Positions 22,734 through 32,286 of a DNA stretch of 64,000 nucleotides are shown here, piece by piece; position 1 is the stretch's first letter, and every line of letters begins with the position of its first letter. The stretch is taken from assembly GCA_963836405.1 (NCBI GenBank), contig CAWIJL010000011.1:124001-188000 (forward strand), read 5' to 3'. Below the pieces are notes generated by a model. The model was not told the origin of the DNA, did no database searches, and worked only from the letters and a program-made list of their open reading frames with translations. The stretch comes from CAWIJJ01 sp963836405. Its GTDB lineage: Bacteria > Acidobacteriota > Terriglobia > Bryobacterales > Bryobacteraceae. The translations under genes were made by a program, and so were the position numbers.

Positions 22734-24368
22734 GTGAAGGTGCTTGGACACGCAGCACGGCAAGTCAAAACCGCAGAAAGCTGGCAGCCGAAGTCCGGCA
22801 GCGCACGGCAGACTGGCGGGGCAGGCAACGAGTGTGCGCCCCGGCGAGGCAATTCCCCGCTCGATGCCCTCCAAAGCTTGTCGAGTATCGAACGCGTCCT
22901 GGACTCGCCCAGTCAGCCGCTGGACCCGCACGTCAGATCCTTTCTCGAACCACGGTTCGGCCGCGATTTCAGCCAAGTCCGAGTGCACACCGATCCTGGC
23001 GCCGCGCACTCGGCGTCCCAGTTGGACGCCCGCGCGTGGACCCTTGGCGATCACATCGCGTTCGGCCCCGGAATGTATTCGCCGAACACGCCGCGCGGTG
23101 CGGGGCTGCTGGCTCACGAACTGACCCACGTTGTTCAGCAACAAGGCGTCGAGGCCTCCAGTCAGCCGACGATCGGCCGCTCCGGCGACCGGTTCGAACG
23201 GGAGGCGGACTCGCACGCCTCTCTGCTGAGTCGCGGGCTGCCGGTGCCGCCCGCCACAGTGGTATCCGCGCCTGTGCTCCAACGCACGCTACTCAGCGGC
23301 TTCCTGGATGTCGTTCTCTTCATTCCCCGCCTGTTCGGCCTGGAAGCCTTTCCCGCGGAGCAATTGCGCTATTATCTCGCCGACATTCGTGCCCGCAAGG
23401 GGCCGGCGCGCACGCTGTTTAGCGACAACAAAGCCCGCGCCTGCGTCTCGCGCGAAGCCGAACTCGGGCCGTACGACGCGCAGACCAAGATCTGGCTCAT
23501 CCAAGACATGTTGGATGGTTGGACCAGCTTCCTCGACGAGAACGCCATCATCGACCTGTTAGGCCGCTCCCGAGCGCAGATTCCGCAAATCCTGGCCGGC
23601 GTCGGACGCGATCTGCTGTGGTCGAAGTTCGACGGACGCAAACGCCGGATCATCGAGGCCATGACCATGACTGCCGCCGACGCCGGCGACGCGCTTGTTT
23701 CGCGCTTACGAAACCTCACACCGGATGAACTGCAGGATTACGCGGGCAACACCACGGATCCGGCCGTGCTGGAGTCGGTCCGGCGTGCGACGGGTCTCAG
23801 CAACATCACGGCGCCGGTCCCGGTCGCGGCGACAATCGGCCCGGGCGGACAAGCGGACATCACAATAAATGGTATCCAAATCGTTGTTCGTCCAGATTCG
23901 GTCAATCCTTCGATCGGCAATCACGCCTACACCCACGGTGAGTTCCACTTCGAGCTGCACGCTCCCGTGGCGATTACGCCTGCGAACGCCAACCAGGGCG
24001 TCGCTCTGGGTCCGCCCCTTGTCAACAGTCTGACCATCTGGACGGAGTTTCCCTCGGAGGAATCGAAATCCGGTTCATCCGGGTACGGTGCGGGAAAGAC
24101 ACTGCGCGAGCACGAGCGCGCTCATGGCCAGGGCTGGTTCGACTTCGTACGCAATAATCCGCCTCCGGTGTTCCAGGGCCAGGAAGGCATGGCGGCCAAC
24201 GCTTACAACACCGCCGCTGCGCAATACCAGACAGCCGTGCGGGATTATCAAAAGCGCGCCCTCGATTTCGCGTTGCGCGCCGGCGATTGCAGCGTTCCCG
24301 GCAGATTACCCACTGACGCGCAACTCGCGGGTACCGGTTTTACCGCTTCCATTTGTCGACAGGATTAA
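22734..24368 (+). CDS. eCIS core-domain (DUF4157) protein with a second, C-terminal HExxH motif
   Basis: 544 aa from GTG at 22734 (GGAGG seven bases upstream). The core domain is at about 60-135: QPLDPHVRSFLEPRFGRDFS, QVRVHTDPGA and LLAHELTHVVQQ (HExxH 128-132), followed by FEREADSHA. After a hydrophobic stretch (LLSGFLDVVLFIPRLFGL, 187-204) and a helical region comes a beta domain. A second zinc-binding type motif, REHERAHGQGWFDF, has HExxH at 460-464, recalling DUF922-like HE-x-x-H-F-D peptidases. This C-terminal part may be a metallopeptidase toxin delivered by the eCIS. It is the last gene of the operon. Confidence 0.75.
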   Translation: MKVLGHAARQVKTAESWQPKSGSARQTGGAGNECAPRRGNSPLDALQSLSSIERVLDSPSQPLDPHVRSFLEPRFGRDFSQVRVHTDPGAAHSASQLDARAWTLGDHIAFGPGMYSPNTPRGAGLLAHELTHVVQQQGVEASSQPTIGRSGDRFEREADSHASLLSRGLPVPPATVVSAPVLQRTLLSGFLDVVLFIPRLFGLEAFPAEQLRYYLADIRARKGPARTLFSDNKARACVSREAELGPYDAQTKIWLIQDMLDGWTSFLDENAIIDLLGRSRAQIPQILAGVGRDLLWSKFDGRKRRIIEAMTMTAADAGDALVSRLRNLTPDELQDYAGNTTDPAVLESVRRATGLSNITAPVPVAATIGPGGQADITINGIQIVVRPDSVNPSIGNHAYTHGEFHFELHAPVAITPANANQGVALGPPLVNSLTIWTEFPSEESKSGSSGYGAGKTLREHERAHGQGWFDFVRNNPPPVFQGQEGMAANAYNTAAAQYQTAVRDYQKRALDFALRAGDCSVPGRLPTDAQLAGTGFTASICRQD

Positions 24369-24373
24369 CCCAG

Positions 24374-24411
24374 ACCGAAGGCGTGTTCGTTTGTCCCTGT
24401 ATCCCTTCGGT
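24374..24411 (+). terminator. Possible stem-loop after the eCIS operon
   Basis: ACCGAAGG (24374-24381) pairs with CCTTCGGT (24404-24411) around a 22-base loop, 6 bases after the last cargo gene. There is no U-tract, so it is only a weak terminator candidate. Confidence 0.3.
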
Positions 24412-24854
24412 CCGTTCCAATTTGGCAATCGATGCGAGAACCATCCAGACAGTTATCTTACCGGATGCGCCAGCAAGCGTAACTTAAGAATTCAGGTATG
24501 GAGTGCCCTTCAGACATTCACTATTTTTAGAAGGTAACTTTCATTGCATCCTCATCCAACCGTTGGCAGAAGGAAGCCTGAGTATTGCCCGCTGGATGCA
24601 GGCGCCATGATCCAAGTTGACGATGTGGCGGCCACGTCCGAATTGGCGTTTATATGTGGCCAATGTTCTGAATGAGGGGCTCGCGGTGAGAAGCGGAAAG
24701 CAGTATTCTTTTTTCGATTGAATGCTGACTTTGCCGGGAGGGTGAAGGCCCGGCCAGATCGAAACTTAGCAGGCGACGGTCAGCGGCGGGCCTTCACGCC
24801 AGCCGTGATGCTCTTTATCGCACTGCCAGAAGCGGAAGACAAGGCCGATCCGGG
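24412..24854. other. Gene-free junction between eCIS locus and mobile region
   Basis: No convincing ORF. It contains an 11-bp perfect inverted repeat, GTGAAGGCCCG at 24742-24752 and its complement at 24787-24797. This could be a hairpin or a terminal site of the following DUF6431/primase/recombinase element. Confidence 0.4.
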
Positions 24855-25307
24855 GTGATCCCGTTAGGTCTCCTCCCGCGAGAGTGTCCGGTGTGTGGAA
24901 AGCGCACGATCGTGGGCCACGGGCAGCGGCTTCGCTATGCTCGTGATGACCGGCATGATCGCATTTGGGTGCGACGCGGCGTTTGTCGTCCTTGCCGGAA
25001 GACCTTCACCGTTTTGCCCGATTGGCTGGCGCCGTCGGCGCCATTCACCTTGCATTGCCGGCAGCAGGCTTGTGAGCACATAGCCGCAGGTGACACTGCC
25101 GAGCAAGCTACACCGCATTGCAAAGACCCGACACGCTTGCCCGATGCATCCACCGTGCGTCGGTGGGTACAGCGCCGACTCATGAGCCTTTGGTGTTGGA
25201 TCAAGGCCGGAGTGCAACACCCGCACTTTGTCCAGTCGCCCACCATCCTTGCCTGGGATCGCGCCGCGCTCTGCCGTATTCTGCCCATCGAGGCAAGAAG
25301 TCCATGA
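24855..25307 (+). CDS. DUF6431 zinc-ribbon protein of mobile element
   Basis: 150 aa. It has a two-pair zinc ribbon, CPVCGKRT and CRPCRKTF, with VGHGQRLRYARDDRHDRIWV between, matching DUF6431 proteins encoded beside primase-like and tyrosine recombinase genes in mobile elements. It then carries a probable HTH-like stretch (LPDASTVRRWVQRRL). A DNA-end or target-binding role is likely but not established. The start may be GTG or ATG a few codons away. The stop overlaps the next ATG (ATGA at 25304). Confidence 0.7.
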   Translation: MIPLGLLPRECPVCGKRTIVGHGQRLRYARDDRHDRIWVRRGVCRPCRKTFTVLPDWLAPSAPFTLHCRQQACEHIAAGDTAEQATPHCKDPTRLPDASTVRRWVQRRLMSLWCWIKAGVQHPHFVQSPTILAWDRAALCRILPIEARSP

Positions 25308-26272
25308 GTCGTCAAGCTCTCGACGAGTTGAAACAGCAGATTTCGCTGCTGGACTATCTGCAATCCCAGGATTGGCGGCCGGCTCGAACACTCAGCCGTG
25401 GTCGATTGATGGGACTGTGTCCGCTGCACGAAGATCATAAACCAAGCTTTCTGGTCGATCCTCTCAAGAACCTGTTCTACTGCTATGGCTGCGGCCATGG
25501 CGGTGACGTGATTCGCTTCGCTGAACTCCATCACCAGGTGAAGTTCCCGCAAGCGCTGACCCTACTCCGGCAGTGGCTCGGCTTGCCGCCATTATTGCGG
25601 GAAACCACGGAGTTCTATCGTGTGCAGCTACACCGCCGCTCCGAGGCGGTCGACTATCTGAATCAACGTGGAATCCGGTCATCCGAGCTGATCGAGCACA
25701 TGCGAATCGGCTACGCACCCGGCGGCTGCCTGCGGGGTTGGTTGACGCAACTGGGCTACTCCCGCTGGACGTTACGCGAAGCAGGACTGGTCACCGCCAC
25801 CGGCTACGACACCTACATGCACCGTGTGGTGTTTCCTCTGGAAGGCAACCTCTATGGCCGCAGCATCTCGGCTTCGGCCCCACCTCACCGATTCTTGCCC
25901 GGCAGCAAAGGCGGTTTGTATGCGTGGAATCAAGTCCGGCAATATCCAGAAGTAATTCTGGTCGAGGGGCTGTTCGACTACGCCGCATTATGGCAGGCCG
26001 GTTTTCACAACGTCACCTGCTCGATGGGCACCAATCTCAACGCGCACCAGCTTCGGCAACTCTGCAATGGCTCCCGAACCGTTTATCTGGCCTTTGATAC
26101 CGACAGCAACGGCAGTGGTCAGCAGGCGGCTCAAGCTCTTGCCTGGCGGCTCGCCGGGCAAGGCGTAAATGTGCGTACCGTAGCGCTGTCCGGAGGCCAG
26201 GATCCGAACAGTTTCTTTCTCCAGGGCGGCGATGCACACCAGTTCCAGTCCCTGTTGGAGGCGGCGCAATGA
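25304..26272 (+). CDS. CHC2 zinc-finger/Toprim DnaG-like primase of mobile element
   Basis: 322 aa from ATG at 25304; the open frame upstream is shadow of the DUF6431 gene. The N-terminal zinc finger is CPLHEDHKPSF ... FYCYGCGHGGDV (CHC2 type). The Toprim core is recognisable in VILVEGLFDYAALW and in YLAFDTDSNGSG. It is much shorter than chromosomal DnaG and lacks a helicase-binding domain. It probably makes primers or acts on DNA during element movement. It overlaps both neighbours by 4 bases. Confidence 0.8.
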   Translation: MSRQALDELKQQISLLDYLQSQDWRPARTLSRGRLMGLCPLHEDHKPSFLVDPLKNLFYCYGCGHGGDVIRFAELHHQVKFPQALTLLRQWLGLPPLLRETTEFYRVQLHRRSEAVDYLNQRGIRSSELIEHMRIGYAPGGCLRGWLTQLGYSRWTLREAGLVTATGYDTYMHRVVFPLEGNLYGRSISASAPPHRFLPGSKGGLYAWNQVRQYPEVILVEGLFDYAALWQAGFHNVTCSMGTNLNAHQLRQLCNGSRTVYLAFDTDSNGSGQQAAQALAWRLAGQGVNVRTVALSGGQDPNSFFLQGGDAHQFQSLLEAAQ

Positions 26273-27138
26273 TAACTTTTCGGGTCGTTCACAAGCCCTC
26301 CAACAACCATGTGCGATGCCCGTATCGGGTCGTCGAACGAACCACCGGCCGTGAAATCGGCTGGATCAACGAGTATCTCGACTGCGAAACCCTTCGCCGT
26401 CTGGCCAACACAACGCTGCGAACTTACGCAGACGCGTTGTTGCACTTTCTCCGGTGGTGGGAGAGTGTTCACCACACCGATACGGTGACCCAAGATGCTC
26501 TCACTGAATCGACATTGCTCGACTATGTGCGATTCCAGTCCAGCCAGGAACGCGAGTTGACGGGCGCCACCATCAACCAACGTGTTGCCATCGTCGATCG
26601 CGCGTTGCGCATCGCCTTTCCCGGCGCTCCTGGCCAGATCGCTCCCGCGCTCCAGTCGACGTACTGGCAGCGAGCGCCCATGGGCATCGGCAGGCCGCGA
26701 CCCGCCTTAAGCCGGTTGCGTGTCAAAACTGCCAAACGAACCATCGTGCCTTTGTCCGTGGACGAAGTGGCGCGCTTCTGGTCCAGCTTTCGGAACTCTC
26801 GGGACCTGGCGATCGTGGGATTGATGCTACTCCAGGGACTGCGGTCGCAAGAAGTCCTGGATCTGAATCGCGACGATCTTCTACTTTCCGAGGCGCAGAT
26901 CCGTGTGCGTGGCAAGGGCAGCAAGACTCGCTTCCTGCCGCTGGCCCCGGAAGCGAACCAACTCCTGGACCACTATCTCCGGCTGGAGCGGCCACAGACG
27001 TCGACTAACGCTCTGTTTGTTTCGCTCAAGGGGCCCGCTCGCGGGGCGCGGATGACTCCCGCAGGGCTGCGCTCCCTGTTTCGATACCATCGCCGGACCA
27101 CTGGCGTAAAGATGGCCAACCCCCATCGGTTCCGCCAC
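26269..27138 (+). pseudogene. Tyrosine recombinase 1 of the outer element, 5' part (interrupted)
   Basis: The first 290 codons of an XerC/D-like recombinase: SAM-like N-terminal domain (TLRTYADALLHFLRWW), then catalytic motifs LLQGLRSQEVLDL (Arg I), KGSKTRFLPL and the second box NPHRFRH (HxxR). Coding sequence is cut directly after the His codon of HRFRH by the RIT element. The open frame runs on into the insert to 27213 but encodes non-homologous residues. The remaining 60 codons are at 39128-39307, including the Tyr. Fusing the parts gives 349 aa. Confidence 0.85.
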
Positions 27139-27250
27139 TATGCACCATCCCGGACTATGCCTCCTCACGGCGTGTCACCCGCTTCCCTGCGGGACTTCGG
27201 CCCAGGATCATGAGGCATAGTTTTCGCTTTGTGGTCGGCATCCTGGGAGA

Positions 27251-28444
27251 GTGATAAACCAACTCTTTACTCTTCCAAGCACGATTGAACGGCTGCGCCA
27301 GGGGCCCTTGAACGTGCACCTTGACGATTACGCTGCCGCTTTAGCCCAACAGGGCTTTGTGCGGCACTCGATCCGAAATCAAGTCGTGGTGATCGCCGAT
27401 CTCAGTCGATGGCTTCTGCACAAACATATCCGGCTCCAAGATCTGGATGGCAAGGTGGTGGATCGATTCTTACAGCATCACAAACGGCACGATGGAGTCC
27501 GCCGCGGCGATGCTGGCATATTGAGCAGATTCCTGGCCTGGCTTGGCCAAACGGGAGCTGTGGCACAACACGGAGAACCGGCGGTAAAGGGCCCGCGGCA
27601 GAACGTGGCCCATCAATTCCGGCGTTACCTGTTACAGGAACGTGGGTTGTCGACGGCGACGTTGCAAAACTACGTACCCTTCATCGATCAATTCCTCTCC
27701 GAGCGATTTCGAAACAAGAGGCTAAACCTCTCCATGCTTCGTGCCGCCGACGTCACCAGGTTTGTGCAGCGTCACGCCCATCGGCTAAGCCCGGGACGGG
27801 CCAAACTGCTGGTGACGGCCCTCCGATCCTTTTTCCGTTACCTGCGGCATCGCGGAGAAATCTCGCTGGATCTGGCTGCCTGCGTGCCGATTGTGCCCAA
27901 TTGGTCGAAGTCCACGTTGCCCAAGTTTCTCCCACCGGGAACGGTACAGCGTGTCGTGAATCGTTGTGATCGCCAGGCGCCTCTGGGTCGGCGAAATTAC
28001 GCGATCTTACTGCTGCTCGCCAGGCTGGGCCTGCGGGCCGGAGAAGTTGTTGCGCTCAATCTGGAAGATATCGATGGGGAAGCCAGCCAGATGACCGTCC
28101 ACGGCAAAGGTGGTCGCTCCACACCAATGCCGTTGCCTGCCGATGTCGGCGAGGCCATCGCCGCATACCTGCGTAACGGTCGGCCGCGTTGCTCCAGCCG
28201 TCGGGTTTTCATCCGCGCCAAGGCTCCGCTAGGTGGGTTTGCCAGTTCGGTGGCCATCTCTTTCATCGTGATGAGGGCTCTCAAAAGAGCAGGCGTGGAG
28301 TCGGCACGCAAAGGTGCGCATTTGTTTCGCCACACGCTGGCCTGCGACCTGCTCCGGCAAGGATGTTCCCTGGATGAAATTGGTGAACTGCTGCGGCACC
28401 AAAGTCCCGACACGACGGCGATATACGCCAAGGTGGACCCCTAA
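27251..28444 (+). pseudogene. ritA: RIT first recombinase (RitA-like), last ~20 codons displaced by IS
   Basis: 397 codons from GTG at 27251 (GGGAGA just upstream). It has the Xer-type domains: N-terminal SAM-like helices, LARLGLRAGEVVALNLEDID (Arg I), KGGRSTPMPL, HLFRHTLACDLL (HxxR), LLRHQSPDTTAIYAKVD (Tyr). The IS1380-type insertion after codon GAC replaces the last residues with Pro-stop. Removing the IS and one 8-bp repeat gives a 412-aa protein whose stop overlaps the ritB ATG (ATGA at 32287). All catalytic residues remain on this side, so the truncated product could still be active. Confidence 0.8.
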
Positions 28445-28489
28445 TCCGCTGGTAAGGAGAACGGGTGAAGGGGAGACCGCAGGGTAGAA

Positions 28490-30031
28490 GTGAACGGAAT
28501 GCTGGCGCGCCGGCGTGGGGAGAGGTCGGCGGGCAAACAAGGAAGTGAAAGCCAAATCACCAATTGGTGTTTCCAAAGCCGCATACTCGAAGCAGTGCTG
28601 AAGCGTTCAAGACCGTCCCCTGCCGAGAGCGAGTTTCTCTTTGAGATCGATGCTGAGCCGGCCACGGAGCGGTTAACCTCCTACGGCGGAGCGGCGGTGC
28701 TGATTCGGACATTGCGGTCGCTCGGCGTAGCGCAGAGCGTGGCGCGCCACATCCACATCAAGAAGCGGGATCGCGGTTACGACGAAGCCACCTTCGTGGA
28801 GAGCTTCGTGGTGCTAAACGGCGTGGGCGGAGATTGTCTGGACGACTTCGACCAGTTGCGTGCCGACGCTGGGCTGGCATCCATATTGGGACATGAGCTG
28901 CCTTCGCCGGGAGCGGCGCGGAATTTCCTGTATGAGTTTCACGATGAGAGTCGCATTGACGACGCCAAGCAGCAGTGCACTTTGCTGGGAATGAAGGCTT
29001 ATATTCCCGGCGAGAACGCGGCATTGAGCGGGCTTGGGCTGGTCAATCGCGAGGTAGTGCAGGAAGTGGGACGGCGTTGTCCAGAGCAGAGGATTGCGAC
29101 CGTGGACCAGGATGCCACGATCATCGAGAGCCGCAAGCAGGAGGCACTGCGCGGCTATGAGGGCGAGCGCTGCTATCAACCCATGTTGGCGGTCTGGGCG
29201 GAAATGAACCTGGTGCTGGCCGACGAGTTTCGGGATGGCAACGTGCCCGCGGCGTATCAGGGACTACCGGTGGCGAAGGCTGCCTTTGCGTCCCTGCCTT
29301 CGACGGTGAACGAGTATTACTTTCGGGGGGACTCGGCGTGCCACGAACACGAACTGCTCGATTGGCTGCGGGATGAGAAGCGGCTGGAAGGACCGCAGGG
29401 CTTCATCGGCTTTGGAGTCAGCGCGCGCATGAGTCCAGCGCTTCGCCAGGCAGTGGAGGCAGTGCCGGAAGCGCAGTGGGAAGCCTATGGCAAGCACGAT
29501 GCGGAAGTGACCCGTGAGTGCGCGGATGTGACGTTTGTACCCAACGAGCACAGCGAACACAAGGAACTGCAACCGTTGCGATATGTCGCGATACGGATAC
29601 GCCCGCGACAGGGCGTCCTGTTGAACGACGGCACGCAAGTGAAGCACTTCGCGGTGGTGAGCAATATTCGGGAATGGAAGCCAGCACGGCTGTTGCAGTG
29701 GCACCGGGAGAAAGCCGGGACGATCGAAGCGGTGCATGACGTCCTCAAGAATGAGCTCTCCGCGGGAGTGTTGCCGTGCGGGAGATTCGGGGCCAATGCG
29801 GCATGGCTACGCCTGGCGGTGCTGACGTACAACACGCTAACCGCGCTGAAGCGCCTAGCCTTGCCCGCCGAACTGCTGCAAGCCCGCCCCAAACGCCTGC
29901 GGTTTCTGTTTTTCAATACGGCGGGTCGATTGGTGCAGCACGCTCGCAAGACGATGCTGCGGCTGGCCATGAGCGCGACTCGGCTGGCCGAGTTTCTATC
30001 AGCTATGACCTCGCTTCCGGTTTGGGCCTAG
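28490..30031 (+). CDS. IS1380-family transposase
   Basis: 513 aa DDE transposase. Features are SYGGAAVLIRTLRSLGVAQS, then DQDATIIESRKQEALRGYEG (first Asp), YYFRGDSACHEHELLDWL (second Asp region) and EHKELQPLRYVAIRIRP. The C-terminal AAWLRLAVLTYNTLTALKRL is typical of IS1380 proteins. The gene appears intact; the nested IS inserted exactly at its stop (CTAG contains the TAG). Confidence 0.82.
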   Translation: MNGMLARRRGERSAGKQGSESQITNWCFQSRILEAVLKRSRPSPAESEFLFEIDAEPATERLTSYGGAAVLIRTLRSLGVAQSVARHIHIKKRDRGYDEATFVESFVVLNGVGGDCLDDFDQLRADAGLASILGHELPSPGAARNFLYEFHDESRIDDAKQQCTLLGMKAYIPGENAALSGLGLVNREVVQEVGRRCPEQRIATVDQDATIIESRKQEALRGYEGERCYQPMLAVWAEMNLVLADEFRDGNVPAAYQGLPVAKAAFASLPSTVNEYYFRGDSACHEHELLDWLRDEKRLEGPQGFIGFGVSARMSPALRQAVEAVPEAQWEAYGKHDAEVTRECADVTFVPNEHSEHKELQPLRYVAIRIRPRQGVLLNDGTQVKHFAVVSNIREWKPARLLQWHREKAGTIEAVHDVLKNELSAGVLPCGRFGANAAWLRLAVLTYNTLTALKRLALPAELLQARPKRLRFLFFNTAGRLVQHARKTMLRLAMSATRLAEFLSAMTSLPVWA

Positions 30032-32004
30032 CGGGAGTTTACTGAGAGCAAAGGGAACAGGGTCGTAACGGTTGTTCTTGCAAGAACTTGCAGGTGTCGG
30101 TCCGTATTACCTATGTTTGGGTACTACGAAGTTGATCGAGGCCCAAGGTTTGCGCGAGAGATTGTTGCGCCAGGGTCTGCTTGGAGAGCACGGTGGAAAT
30201 GCGGCTCGGTCCTTTCTCGCCCTGCGGAGGGTAGAGCAAGACGAACTGCTGGATCTGCTGCAATTCTTCGAGCAGTTGCTCCATTGAAATCCCGTCCCAC
30301 GCGGCTTGCGCTTGCTTGTGCACATATTGCAGCAGCGAGATTCCGAGCATGCAATAGAAAGCATGGATGCGGATCTTGCGATCCGTCCAGTGGTGCATGG
30401 GTCCCCAACCCAGCCACTCTCCATCCTTGAGTCCGCGGAAGACTCTCTCGATGGATTGCTGGCCGGAGTATCCGGCTGCTACCTGTTCCGCCGTCCAGTC
30501 CATGCGATTGGTAAGCAGAACCGTGCGGCCGAGGCGATGCGTTAGCAGGTGCTGCCAGGCAACGATGTTGAAGTCGAACTGCAGATGCCAATGGCCGCCC
30601 CGCTGTTGGAGTTCGTAGCGGATTACCTCCGTCAGGAACTGGCCCGATAGCCAGCGCTGGATCTTGCTGCGAATCTTCTTCTCATCCCAGCGGGCTTTCG
30701 GCTTATTCAGTTCGATGGAGAATCGGCGCAGATACTGCAATACTTTGCTCACGCTGGTGGTCAAACTATGCAGTTGCTCGCCGGCAAAGGAAGCCGAGTA
30801 CTTCACCACACAGAAGTAGTCTTTGCCATGCACCAGAAGTTTTTCACCGGCCGCACGCACGCCGGGTTGTTGGCTGCTGCATGGCGGAAGTTGTTCCACC
30901 GCTCGCTCCCGCAACTCCGCCGGGGCTTGGTTCCAGGGCAGCGCGGAAATCCATCCCACGCGGGCTTCCTCCAGTTGCACGGTGTTGGCCAGGGCAGCGG
31001 TTCCCTTGTCGAACACCAGTGTCACCGTATCGCGCGCGATTTGGTTTTGGTCCAGCATGCGCGTGATTCGTGACAGCGCGACGGAGAACTCCTCGGCGTC
31101 GGCTACGTCGCCAGGATAAACGTGATGGCATAAGCTCAATCCGCTGTCGCCGTCCAAAACATAGCTGAGACCCACTTGTCGCAAATTGTGACGGCCCTGC
31201 TTGTTGTGTCCGCGCTGGGCCAGTTCGTTGCGGGTGTTGGTGCTGGCAATATAGGTGTAGAAGTTGGTGGTGTCGTAGGCCAACAAGCGGCGGCTCACGC
31301 CTTGCCTTTGCTTCCACAAGGCCAGCAGGCGCAGTTGGGCAGCTTCGAGCGGATCGTCGCCGGAAGCCCCCTGCGGCAGAATCTTCTCGAAGACATCCCA
31401 GAAAGCTTGCGAGGTGAAGCGCTCGGGCGGAAAATTCCACAGCGAGTGCAGGACGGAGCGGCCATACCAATCGGCCACTTCGGTCTTGGGCCCCGGCTGA
31501 CAGATGCGGTGGATGGCTGCCAGCAAGAGATAGTGAGCTGGCGAGGGGGCGGAGCGCGGCTGCGGGAAGAGCGACTCGAGCAGAGAAAAGACTCCCGTCT
31601 GGTGAGCGGCGAGCCAGAGGGAGCCGGGCAACCCAAACTCGCGCATGGTGGCGGACAGGGGCACCGGTGAGGTGCGGTCCTTGACGAGGTCGGCGACCTT
31701 TTCGGCGGTGCCCAGATAGGCTTGGTGAACGATGCGAGGTTTGCCGTCGACGCGAGCACTCTCGACGACGTAGTAGTAGAGTTTGTGGCCCTTCTTTTTG
31801 GCAATGAGGGAAGCCATATATAGGGTAAGACAAGTATAGAGCCAAGGGCGTGAAGGGTCAAGAACATTCCAAACATTTTGCTATAGAAATGTTTGATATA
31901 GGGTAATACAAAACCTGATCGCGCTGGGGCGGACTATGCGCTTGGCAGGAAAGAACTTCGGAAACCAACGGGCGCGCTACTGGGGTGTTCTCAGTAAACT
32001 CCCG
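30032..32004 (-). mobile_element. IS1634/IS4-like insertion sequence nested in the IS1380-type element
   Basis: 1973 bp with 16-bp inverted repeats (CGGGAGTTTACTGAGA at 30032-30047, complement at 31989-32004), flanked by CTAG (30028-30031 and 32005-32008). Because CTAG is palindromic it can be either target repeat or part of the end. One long transposase gene fills the element on the minus strand. Confidence 0.8.
30111..31817 (-). CDS. IS1634/IS4-superfamily DDE transposase
   Basis: 568 aa. It starts MASLIAKKKGHKLYYYVVES, a common IS1634-like start. DDE-type signatures include LLAYDTTNFYTY (first Asp), DTVTLVFDKGTAALAN (second Asp) and GYSGQQSIERVFRGLKDGEW (Glu region), followed by HAFYCMLGISLLQYV. 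It is intact. The family call (IS1634 rather than another IS4 relative) is from motif memory. Confidence 0.75.
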   Translation of the reverse strand: MASLIAKKKGHKLYYYVVESARVDGKPRIVHQAYLGTAEKVADLVKDRTSPVPLSATMREFGLPGSLWLAAHQTGVFSLLESLFPQPRSAPSPAHYLLLAAIHRICQPGPKTEVADWYGRSVLHSLWNFPPERFTSQAFWDVFEKILPQGASGDDPLEAAQLRLLALWKQRQGVSRRLLAYDTTNFYTYIASTNTRNELAQRGHNKQGRHNLRQVGLSYVLDGDSGLSLCHHVYPGDVADAEEFSVALSRITRMLDQNQIARDTVTLVFDKGTAALANTVQLEEARVGWISALPWNQAPAELRERAVEQLPPCSSQQPGVRAAGEKLLVHGKDYFCVVKYSASFAGEQLHSLTTSVSKVLQYLRRFSIELNKPKARWDEKKIRSKIQRWLSGQFLTEVIRYELQQRGGHWHLQFDFNIVAWQHLLTHRLGRTVLLTNRMDWTAEQVAAGYSGQQSIERVFRGLKDGEWLGWGPMHHWTDRKIRIHAFYCMLGISLLQYVHKQAQAAWDGISMEQLLEELQQIQQFVLLYPPQGEKGPSRISTVLSKQTLAQQSLAQTLGLDQLRSTQT

Positions 32005-32286
32005 CTAGTCCTGACATCCGCAGTTCCTTACCGGCGGATTTGCAGAGCACTTCTGGAGGAAAAACGTGCCCGAAATCGTCTTGCCGCCGCATAACCTAAT
32101 CTGCTGAGTCTGCCTGCGGCTATCTCCTCATCTTCGCTCACCTGACACTGATGGGATTACTCACAACCACCGCCGCCCCGGGCAATTGAACGCCCGATTT
32201 GGTCATCCCAAATTCCTTACCAGCGGATTAGGGGTGGACCTGGTTGCCTTGCATTCTCTGGCACTGCCGTGGCCGGGAGGGAGTCG

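Larger units (their letters stand above)
28440..32232 (+). mobile_element. IS1380-type insertion sequence in ritA, itself carrying another IS
   Basis: 19-bp perfect terminal inverted repeats (CCTAATCCGCTGGTAAGGA at 28440-28458, complement at 32214-32232). They are flanked by GGTGGACC on both sides (28432-28439 and 32233-32240), although G/C symmetry leaves the true repeat between 4 and 8 bases. A second near-copy of the end (TCCTTACCGGCGGATT) lies at about 32024-32040. Without the nested IS the element is about 1.8 kb. Confidence 0.8.

Noticed and set aside
27139..27213. C-terminal tail of recombinase 1 as an intact 314-aa protein
   Set aside because: Residues after HRFRH come from the RIT end and lack the Tyr box; the real end is at 39128-39307.
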